IMG/VR virus record: IMGVR_UViG_3300010883_000009
Location: 1 to 64,000 of that record
Direction: 5' to 3' (one strand)
Source: a virus
DNA length: 64,000 nucleotides
Part shown: piece by piece, positions 7,016 to 15,023 of the stretch
Numbering within the stretch: position 1 is the stretch's first letter
How the letters are laid out: every line of letters begins with the position of its first letter
The notes under the pieces: generated by a model
Databases searched by the model: none
The model's input: only the letters and a program-made list of their open reading frames with translations
What the model was told of the DNA's origin: nothing
Program-made: the position numbers and the translations under genes

Positions 7016-8194
7016 TTATTTGGATTTTTTACTATAGTCAGCCTGTGCGCGGATGCAAGCACCCTGAGAAACCGAATAAAAAGGCGTATCAGAATGCCTA
7101 ACTCGATATACATTAAATGGCAACTCAGAACTTTCGATAGCCTTACTCAGTCTATCACAAAATCCGGGAGCCATTGAAGTTCCTCCAGCAACAACTATCT
7201 CAACCTCGCCGTCCAATTCGCTGTTTAGATCTTTGAATTGCTGACTAATATGATGAACCATACGCTCAACCATCTCGTCACTATATACAGATAGCGCAGC
7301 TTGTATTCTGTCCGACATATCAACATTACCCAAATCAAGCTTCTTTTCCTTGACTTTGATAACTTTGCTTTTCTTAAACCCTGTCATGGTCGCTACCTGT
7401 TCATCCAAATAATCTCCAGATTTAGTGCAAGAAAACTCAACAATACTCAATCCCTTGTAGGCAAGAGCCAAATTCCACATACCTCCGCCGCAACTGCAAG
7501 TTATACCGCTCAATGGAACCTCTTCTTCATCTTCTTTCATGATAGGGTTACAATCATAAGTAATACACATTGCTTCATTGACCGGCTTGGCATCATAACC
7601 CATGCGTTCAAAGAAGTTTTGCAGAATCATTTCATGGAATTTGTTATTGATAGGAGAGTCAACGGGATCAGCAGGGACAGAAAACCTTAACGATTCTCCT
7701 TCCACCTTAGGATCGCCAACTACCGCTTTGATAATGTAGAAAAGCAATTCTGTAGATTCTTGGAGAGAAGGATTAAGAATCCCATCCTGCATAGGACGGA
7801 CTACTTCGCCTTTGCCAATTGCGTTGACTAATGTCAAAGCATCTTCCCCAACTACAAAATACTTCTTGCCAACTTTAACATAGAGATAGCTGCTCTTTTC
7901 GAGCAAATCCATAGCTTCCTCTGAAATATCAAGCGGATAAAGCATGTTACGATGGAAACGGTTTACAAACGTTCCATCTTTTGTTCTACGGGCAACTACA
8001 ATGTTGCTCGTACCAATATCTACGCCACAACCCGGCAAATACTCAACTGCTTCGTCTTCCTCATTAGCGATTTTGACAGTTGTTTGATTTTGAGAATCTT
8101 GGACGGGTTGAGCTTCTTCATTTGATTCTTTCTTAGGTGCTTCGCCGTTGCCAGCTACATCTTCCAAGACCTCATCTAGAATATCGTCGCTCAT
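7016..8194 (-). CDS. Actin/Hsp70-superfamily ATPase-like protein
   Basis: After an acidic ~50-residue N-terminal extension the protein shows the actin-fold signature: phosphate-1 loop CGVDIGTSNIVVA (residues ~57-68), phosphate-2-like SCGGGMWNLAL (~234-244) and adenosine motif VVAGGTSMAPGF (~336-347). Family members such as ParM, MreB, FtsA and PilM bind ATP and often form filaments. Oddly, the phosphate-2 Asp is replaced (S-C-G-G-G instead of D-x-G-G-G), so hydrolysis may be altered. GAGGAG precedes the ATG. It sits with head-tail genes, which is unusual for a segregation filament; it might help virion assembly or positioning in the cell. Confidence 0.7.
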   Translation of the reverse strand: MSDDILDEVLEDVAGNGEAPKKESNEEAQPVQDSQNQTTVKIANEEDEAVEYLPGCGVDIGTSNIVVARRTKDGTFVNRFHRNMLYPLDISEEAMDLLEKSSYLYVKVGKKYFVVGEDALTLVNAIGKGEVVRPMQDGILNPSLQESTELLFYIIKAVVGDPKVEGESLRFSVPADPVDSPINNKFHEMILQNFFERMGYDAKPVNEAMCITYDCNPIMKEDEEEVPLSGITCSCGGGMWNLALAYKGLSIVEFSCTKSGDYLDEQVATMTGFKKSKVIKVKEKKLDLGNVDMSDRIQAALSVYSDEMVERMVHHISQQFKDLNSELDGEVEIVVAGGTSMAPGFCDRLSKAIESSELPFNVYRVRHSDTPFYSVSQGACIRAQADYSKKSK

Positions 8195-8204
8195 TTTATT
8201 CTCC

Positions 8205-8573
8205 TCAGTCGTTTAGTTTAGTCAGTAAGTCAATGGTATTATCCACGTCTTTCTGATCCTTCTTTGTTTTCTCGACATTTCCTAAGTTTTCGAAGTTCGC
8301 TTCGTTATTTCCTCGTTCGACTAACATTTGGTCAGCCAAACGATCCATGGTTTTCGAATCATCAAATGTATCTGGTAAAGTTCCGTCTGAATGAATAATA
8401 TGAGTTGTTTGTTGAGGCAAATTCAAATTGATTGCTTGCGCAACCGCATTTGCCAATACATTAATATCCAAACTCTCTGACTTTTCTTCTTTCGGATCTT
8501 TCTCTACTACTTTTTCTATTACCTTTTCTCTTGTGAAACGCCCGGGTTCTGGTCTCTTGATGTAATGTGGCAT
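8205..8573 (-). CDS. Small charged protein, probable coiled coil (122 aa)
   Basis: The protein MPHYIKRPEPGRFTREKVIEKVVEKDPKEEK is strongly charged, with a Gln/Asn-rich middle and a Lys/Asp-rich C-terminus. It is 10 nt upstream of the actin-like gene in the same unit, so it may be an adaptor for it; this is only neighbourhood inference. Confidence 0.65.
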   Translation of the reverse strand: MPHYIKRPEPGRFTREKVIEKVVEKDPKEEKSESLDINVLANAVAQAINLNLPQQTTHIIHSDGTLPDTFDDSKTMDRLADQMLVERGNNEANFENLGNVEKTKKDQKDVDNTIDLLTKLND

Positions 8574-8585
8574 AAGCCCTCCCGC

Positions 8586-8783
8586 TTAAGCAGTACCTAT
8601 GCGAGGCAAAGGACTGTGCTCCTGTTTTTTCTGCCATGTCTCTACATTCATTTGATTTTCTTTCTTACATTGCGGACATACGAAAAAGATCTTCTGATCA
8701 TAGAAGTCTATTTCTAAACAGAGGTCTTCTTCCCCTTGCATCCAAGTAGCTCGACAATGCTTACATCTTAAGGCTATTTTCAT
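8586..8783 (-). CDS. Small zinc-ribbon protein (65 aa)
   Basis: Two CxxC knuckles, CKHC near residue 8 and CPQC near residue 37, separated by an acidic beta segment, make a classic zinc ribbon. It is the first gene of the unit that includes the actin-like gene, with a family A element 18 nt upstream. Function unknown; zinc ribbons of this type often bind nucleic acid or stabilise protein contacts. Confidence 0.7.
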   Translation of the reverse strand: MKIALRCKHCRATWMQGEEDLCLEIDFYDQKIFFVCPQCKKENQMNVETWQKKQEHSPLPRIGTA

Positions 8784-8800
8784 CTCAGAACCTCAGGTGA

Positions 8801-8809
8801 TATTATACA
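8801..8809 (-). promoter_or_regulatory. Family A promoter-like element (TGTATAATA)
   Basis: TGTATAATA on the minus strand begins immediately behind the U-tract of the terminator at 8811-8846, so terminator and promoter abut. Confidence 0.55.
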
Positions 8810-8810
8810 A

Positions 8811-8846
8811 AAAACGCACCATCTTGATAACAAAATGGTGCGTTTT
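8811..8846 (-). terminator. Terminator of the 13.1-8.9 kb operon
   Basis: 12-bp stem AAAACGCACCAT / ATGGTGCGTTTT with a 12-nt loop; minus strand continues with a T6 tract. Confidence 0.85.
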
Positions 8847-8864
8847 CTTAGTTAATTTTGGTCT

Positions 8865-10184
8865 TTAAGCAACGCGAACCCACTTCTTACTGGAAGCAAT
8901 CCTTCTAACATCAGATGCCGCCAATCTTTCTACTTTACTTTCTGAAGGAGCGCCTTGAGCTCCGGTGTCATATTTAACAACAACTGTTCCATTATCATTA
9001 TGCTGAACTACCGTTCCATCGCCCTTCGGAGTTTTAACTCTTTCTCCGGGAATAAATTTGCCCGTCGCAGGAGTTGGCGCTGTAATCTGGTTTGGCTGCT
9101 CGCGTGTTGCCGGTTCAGGTCGTGATCCCGGGGCAACATCAGGCGCTTGCGTCTGTAAGTTAGTAATGTCTGCATCAGGACTTCCCGGCAAGGCTTGTCC
9201 CATTTGTTCCCAAATATTACCACCCGGCTGCGTTGGCGCTCCGACTTGATTTTGCAACTCTTGGATACGCTCAGGAGAGGCTTCTGCTACATCGCCAACT
9301 TCTTGAGCGCTATCTTGCCCGACAGGTACACTACTTTGTTGACCATCTGGACCTACGGGAACTTTTGTTCTCTTGTAGTTGACTTCTATCTCGTTCAATT
9401 TGTTTAGAATCCCCTGAGAGTTGGTAGTAAACGGTTGTACAATGTTCAAAATATTAGTCAAATCCTGCTTATATGCTGGATCTTGAACCCATTCCTGAGA
9501 CTGATTAAGACTTTGCTGTAAAGCTGTAACATTTTTGATAATGCTTTCCATAATGCTTTTAGATCGAGCTAATCCCGCGCCTACTTTTGAGGGATCGACC
9601 CATCCATGCCCTACGTTCTTGACTTCTTGTCCAAAAGCACCCGCTCCGCCCTTCATGCCAGCCCACCAATCGCTTAAAGCAGCTTCTTGGTGGAGATTAG
9701 AAGATTCGAAAGATGTTTCAAAAGATTTTACGTCCGCTTCTGTTACTGAACCATCTTTAACTTTTTGAGCGAGACGAATTGCCTGCTCTGCGATTTGTGG
9801 CTCAGACTTATCATCTGCATACATCGATACCTTGATTAGATTTTTTGTTAATTCATTTTGTTTCATAGCTGTCCTCCATTTCAAAACTTTATACCTTGGT
9901 GGTATGTCTGTTTTTGCTTCATATCTTACTTTGAAATTTTCATCTCTTGCACCACCCATTTCTATGAGTTTCATGATTTCTCCTACATTCTCTTGGATAT
10001 GTCTCAAATCATCAGGAGATTCAATCATAGAATCAAGAGTTTCGGGTGAAGGCAAATCTTGAATCATGAAACTAACTTTTTCACGAATATCATTGTCACC
10101 CATAAAAGAAAATCCGGACATCCTTAAGCCGTGAATAATGGCTCTAAGGTCTTGAATGCCCAAACTTTGATCTGTATCTGGCAT
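8865..10184 (-). CDS. Virion-associated protein with KOW-like C-terminal domain (439 aa)
   Basis: The N-terminal ~280 residues are helical. A Pro/Gln/Ala-rich linker (~280-375) follows, then GERVKTPKGDGTVVQ...GTVVVKYD, a small SH3/KOW-like barrel. The last residues are ASSKKWVRVA, a terminal copy of the W-x-K/R-x-A motif that recurs in this phage. It is the last gene of the operon before a strong terminator. Likely a virion or internal protein; no family assigned. Confidence 0.65.
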   Translation of the reverse strand: MPDTDQSLGIQDLRAIIHGLRMSGFSFMGDNDIREKVSFMIQDLPSPETLDSMIESPDDLRHIQENVGEIMKLIEMGGARDENFKVRYEAKTDIPPRYKVLKWRTAMKQNELTKNLIKVSMYADDKSEPQIAEQAIRLAQKVKDGSVTEADVKSFETSFESSNLHQEAALSDWWAGMKGGAGAFGQEVKNVGHGWVDPSKVGAGLARSKSIMESIIKNVTALQQSLNQSQEWVQDPAYKQDLTNILNIVQPFTTNSQGILNKLNEIEVNYKRTKVPVGPDGQQSSVPVGQDSAQEVGDVAEASPERIQELQNQVGAPTQPGGNIWEQMGQALPGSPDADITNLQTQAPDVAPGSRPEPATREQPNQITAPTPATGKFIPGERVKTPKGDGTVVQHNDNGTVVVKYDTGAQGAPSESKVERLAASDVRRIASSKKWVRVA

Positions 10185-10186
10185 AA

Positions 10187-10498
10187 TTACGGCAATTGAT
10201 GAATTGTATTACTATCCATCAATATAGGTTCTTCAGATTCTTCAACTTGCGGTTGGCGAATCGTTTGTACTCCGCCCTTAGCCATATCAAGAAGACTCTC
10301 GTACATCTCGCTAAGTCTCGCTTGAAAATCCTCTAACTTCTGCTTATTCTCGCCAAGGTCTTGAACTTCAACTGCTGATCCAACCTTGTCCTGAAAAGCG
10401 ATCAAGTCTTGCAACAAACTAAGAATAGCGTTAACTCCGCCACCCTTCTTAGCTGTAGCTGCAAAAACTAAAATATTGTCTTGACTCCATTCAGTCAT
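10187..10498 (-). CDS. Unknown small protein (103 aa)
   Basis: Begins MTEWSQDNILVFAATAKKGGGVN and continues with a helical Glu/Gln/Leu region, probably coiled coil (VQDLGENKQKLEDFQARL). The stop lies 2 nt before the next ATG, so coupling is likely. No function inferred. Confidence 0.65.
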   Translation of the reverse strand: MTEWSQDNILVFAATAKKGGGVNAILSLLQDLIAFQDKVGSAVEVQDLGENKQKLEDFQARLSEMYESLLDMAKGGVQTIRQPQVEESEEPILMDSNTIHQLP

Positions 10499-10508
10499 AA
10501 TAGTCTCC

Positions 10509-10835
10509 TTATTGATTCCACCAAGCGTTTTGAATCGTTTCCTCTTCCCTTTGGCGTTCCATTTTTTCTATTTGCTGTCTTTGTTGGAGCGACACATTGT
10601 CCAACTCAACCTCAATTTGATATCCCATACTCAAATAATCTTCTAGTTGTGGATACTTCTGCAAGAAAAACAAACGCGCTTGAGCAGGAGAGTACGCATC
10701 TAGACGTACTTCTTCCAATCCTGAAACCGGAACGCCCATGTCGTTCTCTATTTTAACCACCTTATAAGGCGATTTCGGATTTTCATCTTTCTTGTACTTG
10801 CCGTACCAACTACTATATATATTAGGGATTTTCAT
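10509..10835 (-). CDS. Unknown protein with IYSSWYGKYKK start (108 aa)
   Basis: ATG at 10835 is chosen; AGAGGAC precedes it, while the codon before is TTG. The N-terminus MKIPNIYSSWYGKYKKDE contains an S-W-Y-x-K-Y element related to the SWYKIA tag of its neighbours. The C-terminal part is Gln/Arg/Glu-rich helix. Unknown role. Confidence 0.65.
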   Translation of the reverse strand: MKIPNIYSSWYGKYKKDENPKSPYKVVKIENDMGVPVSGLEEVRLDAYSPAQARLFFLQKYPQLEDYLSMGYQIEVELDNVSLQQRQQIEKMERQREEETIQNAWWNQ

Positions 10836-10846
10836 CAAAAAGTCCT

Positions 10847-11944
10847 CTAAATTTGTACCCCGACTGATTTTAAGTCTTCTTTTGCCTTCTCTACATAGGC
10901 TCCCTGATCAATTGCGTCTAAGGTGCTTTTTAAGCCGTCTTCACCAACATCTTGTTCAAGATACTCAACCATATCTCCTGTTTGATGAGCCACATTGAAC
11001 CCCATACTTATCATCGCAGTTAAATTCCCGAGATCTTTTGATGACGCCGCTTTTAAACGAGTATGTATATCTTCCACCGTCTCTCTCGTTTCATCAATTC
11101 CTTGCGCAGACCAATGATCATACCAAGATGGGAAAACCAAATGTTGATAGAATTCTGTTAAAATTCCATCTAAGCTACCCCAATTCTGCAATGACTGAAC
11201 AAACGATTCAACATCTCCGCCAAACAGAACATCAGGTTCAAGATCTACATTCTCAACCGTATAGTAATCTTCAATCCATGCTTCTGCCTCTTCTATCGTT
11301 TCGAATTCTTGATCGTGACTCAAGTTGAAATCTTCCAAATTATATTGAGCCGAATCAATTTCTGAATTCTTATAGTCAGGTAAAAACGCATTCTCGACAT
11401 ACCTTATTAAAGATGGGTAACTCTCTTTGTCATTGAGAGCAGTACTCAATATTTCGTACATGTGAGTAGAATAATCGGGAGAGCTACCAAATCCGCTGTT
11501 GAGCCGCTGCCTGTCGTTATGAACATATTTGTCATACTCCCACAACAAATTGTTAACCATCGATTCAGAATCGCCTTCGCCGTTGACTTCCTGATAGTCC
11601 CGCTCTCCTTGCACTCGCTTAGATGCCCAAGTGTTAGGAGTTAGAATGGCATGGCTATCCAACCATTTCTCCAAAGTTTCCAACAGTTTCTTCTGAAGTT
11701 CTTCAGCAATTTCAATCAAACTTTGTTCTAACTGGCGTTGAATATTCTCTTGTCGTTTAGGATGACCTTGAAAAGGAAGTTCGCGCATCATGGAGAACTT
11801 GAATTCCATTTCATGAAACTCTTTGATTTTGCTAGCGAAGTTTCGTTCATCGTCCCATTCGTTCACATCTTCTTCATCAGGACGATACTCCCATATCTGG
11901 GCAACCTTTCGAAGATCTATGGCTATACGATACCAACTTCTCAT
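10847..11944 (-). CDS. WYRIA-tagged protein of unknown function (365 aa)
   Basis: The protein starts MRSWYRIAIDLRKVAQ, a variant of the shared tag, and overlaps the upstream kinase-like gene by ATGA. The remaining ~345 residues are acidic and mostly helical (YNLEDFNLSHDQEFETIEEAEAWI), without a recognised domain. It is likely co-translated with 11941-12465. Confidence 0.7.
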   Translation of the reverse strand: MRSWYRIAIDLRKVAQIWEYRPDEEDVNEWDDERNFASKIKEFHEMEFKFSMMRELPFQGHPKRQENIQRQLEQSLIEIAEELQKKLLETLEKWLDSHAILTPNTWASKRVQGERDYQEVNGEGDSESMVNNLLWEYDKYVHNDRQRLNSGFGSSPDYSTHMYEILSTALNDKESYPSLIRYVENAFLPDYKNSEIDSAQYNLEDFNLSHDQEFETIEEAEAWIEDYYTVENVDLEPDVLFGGDVESFVQSLQNWGSLDGILTEFYQHLVFPSWYDHWSAQGIDETRETVEDIHTRLKAASSKDLGNLTAMISMGFNVAHQTGDMVEYLEQDVGEDGLKSTLDAIDQGAYVEKAKEDLKSVGVQI

Positions 11945-12465
11945 GCTATGTGCGCCTCGGGTAACTCGCTTTCTAAAACTTTATCAACTGTCAACGGACC
12001 TTCAGCATCGTATTTGTCAACCATATTCTGAATCTCTTCCAACGGAACATCATGTCGATTACGTTCAGCTAACTGTTCTGCGGTCTGACCGCCAGTCCCA
12101 ACTTCTACAAACTCTACTTCATAGCCTTGATTAACAGCCTTTTGGACAGCCGCTTTTGCTTCCCAAGCTTGAAGATTCATATTATCCAAAACCAGAGGGG
12201 TTCTGCCTTCTTCCATAGCTTGACCAATCAACGCGATCAACTGTTGGTGCTTTTCAGAAAGCGGGGACCAATCCTGAGCCTCTTCCATCGCTTCAAAGAA
12301 AGCGTTATAGCCATCAAGGTTGTCGGAAATAAGATCATCTGTCGCAAAGATGTTTTCTGGCACAACTCCTGACAACGACTTGGCGGCAGTACTCTTGCCA
12401 GAGCCACTTATGCCTCGCATAACGTAGAGCTTTTTACCTTTTGATTTGTCGTACCAACTGTCCAT
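11941..12465 (-). CDS. P-loop kinase, polynucleotide kinase/AAA_33-like
   Basis: The start is set at ATG 12465 (MDSWYDKSKG), which overlaps the upstream TAA (TAATG); an ATG four codons earlier is also possible. Walker A is GISGSGKST (residues ~18-26), followed by FATDD and, near residue 100, LVLDNMNLQAWE, then a Y-x-V-x-F-V strand and AERNRHDVPLEEI, which includes the lid-type arginines. This pattern matches small T4 Pnkp-like/NEDD4-binding-protein-2-like kinases that phosphorylate nucleic acid ends or other small substrates. The DSWYDK start is a degenerate form of the tag on neighbouring genes. Confidence 0.75.
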   Translation of the reverse strand: MDSWYDKSKGKKLYVMRGISGSGKSTAAKSLSGVVPENIFATDDLISDNLDGYNAFFEAMEEAQDWSPLSEKHQQLIALIGQAMEEGRTPLVLDNMNLQAWEAKAAVQKAVNQGYEVEFVEVGTGGQTAEQLAERNRHDVPLEEIQNMVDKYDAEGPLTVDKVLESELPEAHIA

Positions 12466-12971
12466 TATACTGTCCATTTATACATGATTTTTGGTTCCGC
12501 CCAATTCTCTGTAGTAACCGTATATCTATCACCTAAAGCGCTTATATCACCTATAATAACTTCAGGAACAGGATCTTCCAACTCGTCATTAAACTGATCT
12601 GCCGTAATGTCAATGATCATGTTGTTCAACTGAACCCAATAATGAAGCGGAGTATATGTTGCAGCTTCCATGGCTTGTTCCGCATATTGCATCTCTTCTT
12701 CTTCAGTCTCCATTGGTTCGGCAGGCAAAAAATCCTTTGCATCCATTTCGCTCCAAGCATCTATATCAGGAGTATCAACTGTAAACGTTCCCTGTGTAAC
12801 AGATGCAGCGTTATATCCGTTGTTAATGAGGATTTGAGCCAGATGCCTTGAAACAGGAAGACAAAGAGCTTTTAAACTATCATCGTCATCACGCAAGAGA
12901 GAATTTCTAACCTGAGTCGCTATCTGTTCTACTGACGGAGGCTCTTGCGCTATCTTATACCAACTTTTCAT
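12465..12971 (-). CDS. WYKIAQ-tagged papain/transglutaminase-fold-like protein
   Basis: ATG 12971 is chosen since TTTGGAGGACT precedes it and the product then starts MKSWYKIAQEPPS. Cys37 begins a helix (CLPVSRHLAQILINNG), His110 starts a strand (HYWVQLNNMIIDITADQF) and Asp121 follows, a Cys-His-Asp order seen in papain-like and transglutaminase-like enzymes. This is a motif-level call; catalysis is not proven. It could be a protease, amidase or transglutaminase acting on host protein. Confidence 0.6.
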   Translation of the reverse strand: MKSWYKIAQEPPSVEQIATQVRNSLLRDDDDSLKALCLPVSRHLAQILINNGYNAASVTQGTFTVDTPDIDAWSEMDAKDFLPAEPMETEEEEMQYAEQAMEAATYTPLHYWVQLNNMIIDITADQFNDELEDPVPEVIIGDISALGDRYTVTTENWAEPKIMYKWTV

Positions 12972-13104
12972 AGTCCTCCAAAGACATTTCTTCGCGTACT
13001 GCTTTATCGCACTCGTCGCAAATACCATGGGAATTGCCGGGGACATCGTATCCGGCATCTAGTCCTTTAAGATGTTTCTTGCACCAAGCACAATAAATCG
13101 GCAT
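12955..13104 (-). CDS. Small zinc-ribbon protein (49 aa)
   Basis: MPIYCAWCKKHL...GICDECDKAV has two CxxC pairs. The start at 13104 gives the usual short zinc-ribbon form; upstream ATGs at 13137 and 13152 would add a hydrophobic stretch and cannot be excluded. It is the first gene after the terminator at 13206 and a family B element, and overlaps the next gene by 17 nt. Confidence 0.65.
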   Translation of the reverse strand: MPIYCAWCKKHLKGLDAGYDVPGNSHGICDECDKAVREEMSLEDYEKLV

Positions 13105-13158
13105 TAAACTTGCTTTAATGTGTCTGAAAATTAGCATAATTAACCCTGTCATATATCA

Positions 13159-13191
13159 GTATTATTTCTCCAACAGAATAGCGAAACCCTT
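13159..13191 (-). promoter_or_regulatory. Family B promoter-like element for the 13.1-8.9 kb operon
   Basis: Minus strand AAGGGTTT, 14 nt, then AGAAATAATAC, starting 15 nt behind the terminator at 13206-13225. Confidence 0.5.
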
Positions 13192-13205
13192 GCCATAAAT
13201 AGAAA

Positions 13206-13225
13206 AGCCCGTCTTTCAACGGGCT
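13206..13225 (-). terminator. Terminator of the 16.5-13.25 kb tag-gene cluster
   Basis: 7-bp stem AGCCCGT / ACGGGCT with 6-nt loop, minus strand followed by TTTTC. Confidence 0.7.
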
Positions 13226-13251
13226 ACGCAATGTAACTAAATCGGTTCAAA

Positions 13252-13440
13252 TTACTTGGATGTAACTAAATCGGTTAAATCCCCATCAACTTTAACATTG
13301 GATGGAACAAGTATGGTTTCGTATGACATATAGTTATCTTCCTTAGATGCCAACGAAATTATCCACCCTCCGCCTTTGCATTTGGTTACTTTAAGTGTAT
13401 TTGTTGGAGTTTTATCTTTAGCTATACGTATTATTTTCAT
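13252..13440 (-). CDS. MKIIRIAK-tagged small protein (62 aa)
   Basis: Starts MKIIRIAKDKTPTNTLKV. The rest is a small beta-type protein (GGWIISLASKEDNYMSYETILVPSN). It is the last gene of the tagged cluster, right before a terminator. Function unknown. Confidence 0.7.
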   Translation of the reverse strand: MKIIRIAKDKTPTNTLKVTKCKGGGWIISLASKEDNYMSYETILVPSNVKVDGDLTDLVTSK

Positions 13441-13507
13441 ATTTCAACTCAACTACTTGAACTACTAGAGTTATCGTCATAAGGCTCGACAAGTCCTGCT
13501 ATTGCAG

Positions 13508-13645
13508 TCAAACTGATGTCGCTACCATACCGGACTCATTTCGTTCAGGATCAAAGAATTGAAAGCCTTCTTCAATCTTAAATCCATTCTTCAACCGATC
13601 TTGAAGTATAGAGGCATTATCATTTGCTATTTTGAAAATTTTCAT
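13508..13645 (-). CDS. MKIFKIAND-tagged mini-protein, frame broken near its end
   Basis: This 45-residue gene, too short for many callers, starts at ATG 13645 overlapping the upstream TGA (TGATG). It reads MKIFKIANDNASILQ... and stops after GMVATSV. In the -1 frame the reading continues YGSDISLTAIAGLVEPYDD-N followed by six serines and a stop at 13449, just before the next gene. A single lost base near 13530-13540 would explain this. The restored product would be about 65 aa with a polyserine end like those of the tail proteins. Confidence 0.6.
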   Translation of the reverse strand: MKIFKIANDNASILQDRLKNGFKIEEGFQFFDPERNESGMVATSV

Positions 13646-13941
13646 CAATCTCTCTTCAAAAAAATGAACTCAAAACCCTTTGTCATAAGGAAATAACACT
13701 CTTTATTGCCCCACATTGACTTTGCGAAATAAGAATCCGGATCGTCTGCAATAAATTCTTCCAATGATTCATCTTCAAGCAAAACAGCATGATCACACAT
13801 CATCTGGAATTCTTCCATAGGAACCTTTTGATGTTGAGCAATCATATTCTGCCAATTATCTTCTCCCACTTTATCACAACGCATTCTGTCGCATTGACCG
13901 AAGTATTGGAAAGGTTGAAATGCTAGTCGATAAATTCTCAT
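13645..13941 (-). CDS. MRIYRLA-tagged small protein (98 aa)
   Basis: ATG 13941 overlaps the upstream GNAT stop by ATGA. It starts MRIYRLAFQPFQYFGQCDRMRC and contains DHAVLLEDESLEEFIADDPDSYFAKSMWGNKECYFLMTKG, which looks like a complete small domain. Unknown function; small size and tag suggest membership of the cargo set. Confidence 0.7.
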   Translation of the reverse strand: MRIYRLAFQPFQYFGQCDRMRCDKVGEDNWQNMIAQHQKVPMEEFQMMCDHAVLLEDESLEEFIADDPDSYFAKSMWGNKECYFLMTKGFEFIFLKRD

Positions 13942-14327
13942 TGCTGAGGTCTCCAATACATAGTCGCAGAAAGTGGGTCTGAAATGGTAAAGTCCGTATT
14001 CCTGCCCCTGTTTGGAACAAAGCCATGCCCTTTGTAAAAGTCGTTTAGTTTCTTTTTGTAGCCTACTTCAGGCTCTGGACTTAAAGAGATGGGCTTTCCT
14101 CTTCTTTGAGCGAACTCTTGTATCGCCCTTATGATTTCACTACCGATACCTTTTCGCCTCATGTCTACAGGCAGACGCAATTCTGATAACTGAATCTTAC
14201 TTTCAGTTTCGTATGCCCAAAGATCTAATTCAGGATATTGATTCATAAAAGAATCAATAATAGACTGCAACTCGGCGTTAGCTTCGTCAAGTTCGTCAGA
14301 TTGCTGCGCTATTCTATAGATCTTCAT
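13938..14327 (-). CDS. MKIYRIAQ-tagged GNAT-family acetyltransferase
   Basis: After MKIYRIAQQSDEL the protein shows the GNAT core: a strand LSELRLPVDM, the acetyl-CoA pyrophosphate loop RRKGIG (residues ~57-62), the helix SEIIRAIQEFAQRRG and the terminal LNDFYKGHGF motif. GNATs transfer acetyl from acetyl-CoA to amines of proteins or small molecules; phages use some to modify host factors. ATG 14327 overlaps the upstream gene end by 14 nt. Its substrate is unknown. Confidence 0.8.
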   Translation of the reverse strand: MKIYRIAQQSDELDEANAELQSIIDSFMNQYPELDLWAYETESKIQLSELRLPVDMRRKGIGSEIIRAIQEFAQRRGKPISLSPEPEVGYKKKLNDFYKGHGFVPNRGRNTDFTISDPLSATMYWRPQQ

Positions 14328-14658
14328 TATTTTGGACCTCAATCAATATGCCCTTATCAATGACGTATATAGAATTAGGTTGCCCACTACCCTCATCTAC
14401 CCAAAAAGAACTAAATCCATTCTCTTGAGCTTCGAAAATACCTTTATCAAAACTAGCTTCATCATAAGCTTTTGGCAATTCAAACGCAGTATATATAGCT
14501 TCAGATGGAATTAAAAACGACTGTATTTCAAAATCTCTACCCGATTGAGTGAATTGTCTTGCCCATTCTCTATCGGTAGTAAAATAATTACCACCTTTAT
14601 TGTAAGAACCCTCGCCTCGATATACCGTTATGTTTTGCGCTATCCTAAAAATCTTCAT
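14314..14658 (-). CDS. MKIFRIAQ-tagged ADP-ribosyltransferase-like protein
   Basis: ATG 14658 overlaps the previous TGA (ATGA). Following MKIFRIAQN comes ITVYRGEGSYNKGGNYFTTDREWARQFT, with the R-G of the NAD pocket and the YFTTD strand-helix step usual in ART-fold proteins, and then IQSFLIPSEAIYT. The length (114 aa) is short for a full ART, so it may be a minimal or non-catalytic version. T4 Alt is an injected ART, giving a precedent for such cargo. Confidence 0.55.
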   Translation of the reverse strand: MKIFRIAQNITVYRGEGSYNKGGNYFTTDREWARQFTQSGRDFEIQSFLIPSEAIYTAFELPKAYDEASFDKGIFEAQENGFSSFWVDEGSGQPNSIYVIDKGILIEVQNNEDL

Positions 14659-15023
14659 TGATAGCTTCCATCCTCTTGTCTCTTCATGACCTTTCTTATC
14701 GCTATCCTTGAAGAATCGAATATAACCCAATTGTGATCTAGATTTATACTGTCAAATCCATTATCTTCAATCTGTTGTAAGAATAACTTTTCATACTCTT
14801 CCCATCCCGCTATATTCTTCACACGCAAATCGACGCTAAGGATATATTTACTGGAATTTGCGCCCGAAGTTCCGCCAATGATTTCATTAATGTCATCTGA
14901 AAACCAAAACACGCCTTGCGCAGAAAAATTCCTATCAAATGTTTCAAAGGGTTTATTCGTCCCATGATAAGCTTGAATGGTCTGTTCTGCCGATTCTTCT
15001 TGAGCTATCCTATAGATCTTCAT
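14655..15023 (-). CDS. MKIYRIAQ-tagged ADP-ribosyltransferase-like protein
   Basis: ATG 15023 is chosen so that the product starts MKIYRIAQEESAEQ; the longer upstream frame is hydrophobic and overlaps the neighbour. The motif AYHGT (residues ~18-22), followed by GVFWFSDDINEIIGG and SKYILSVDLRVKNI, matches the YHGT...G.yFs pattern of ART-superfamily enzymes. It ends by overlapping the next tag gene (ATGA). Confidence 0.55.
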   Translation of the reverse strand: MKIYRIAQEESAEQTIQAYHGTNKPFETFDRNFSAQGVFWFSDDINEIIGGTSGANSSKYILSVDLRVKNIAGWEEYEKLFLQQIEDNGFDSINLDHNWVIFDSSRIAIRKVMKRQEDGSYQ

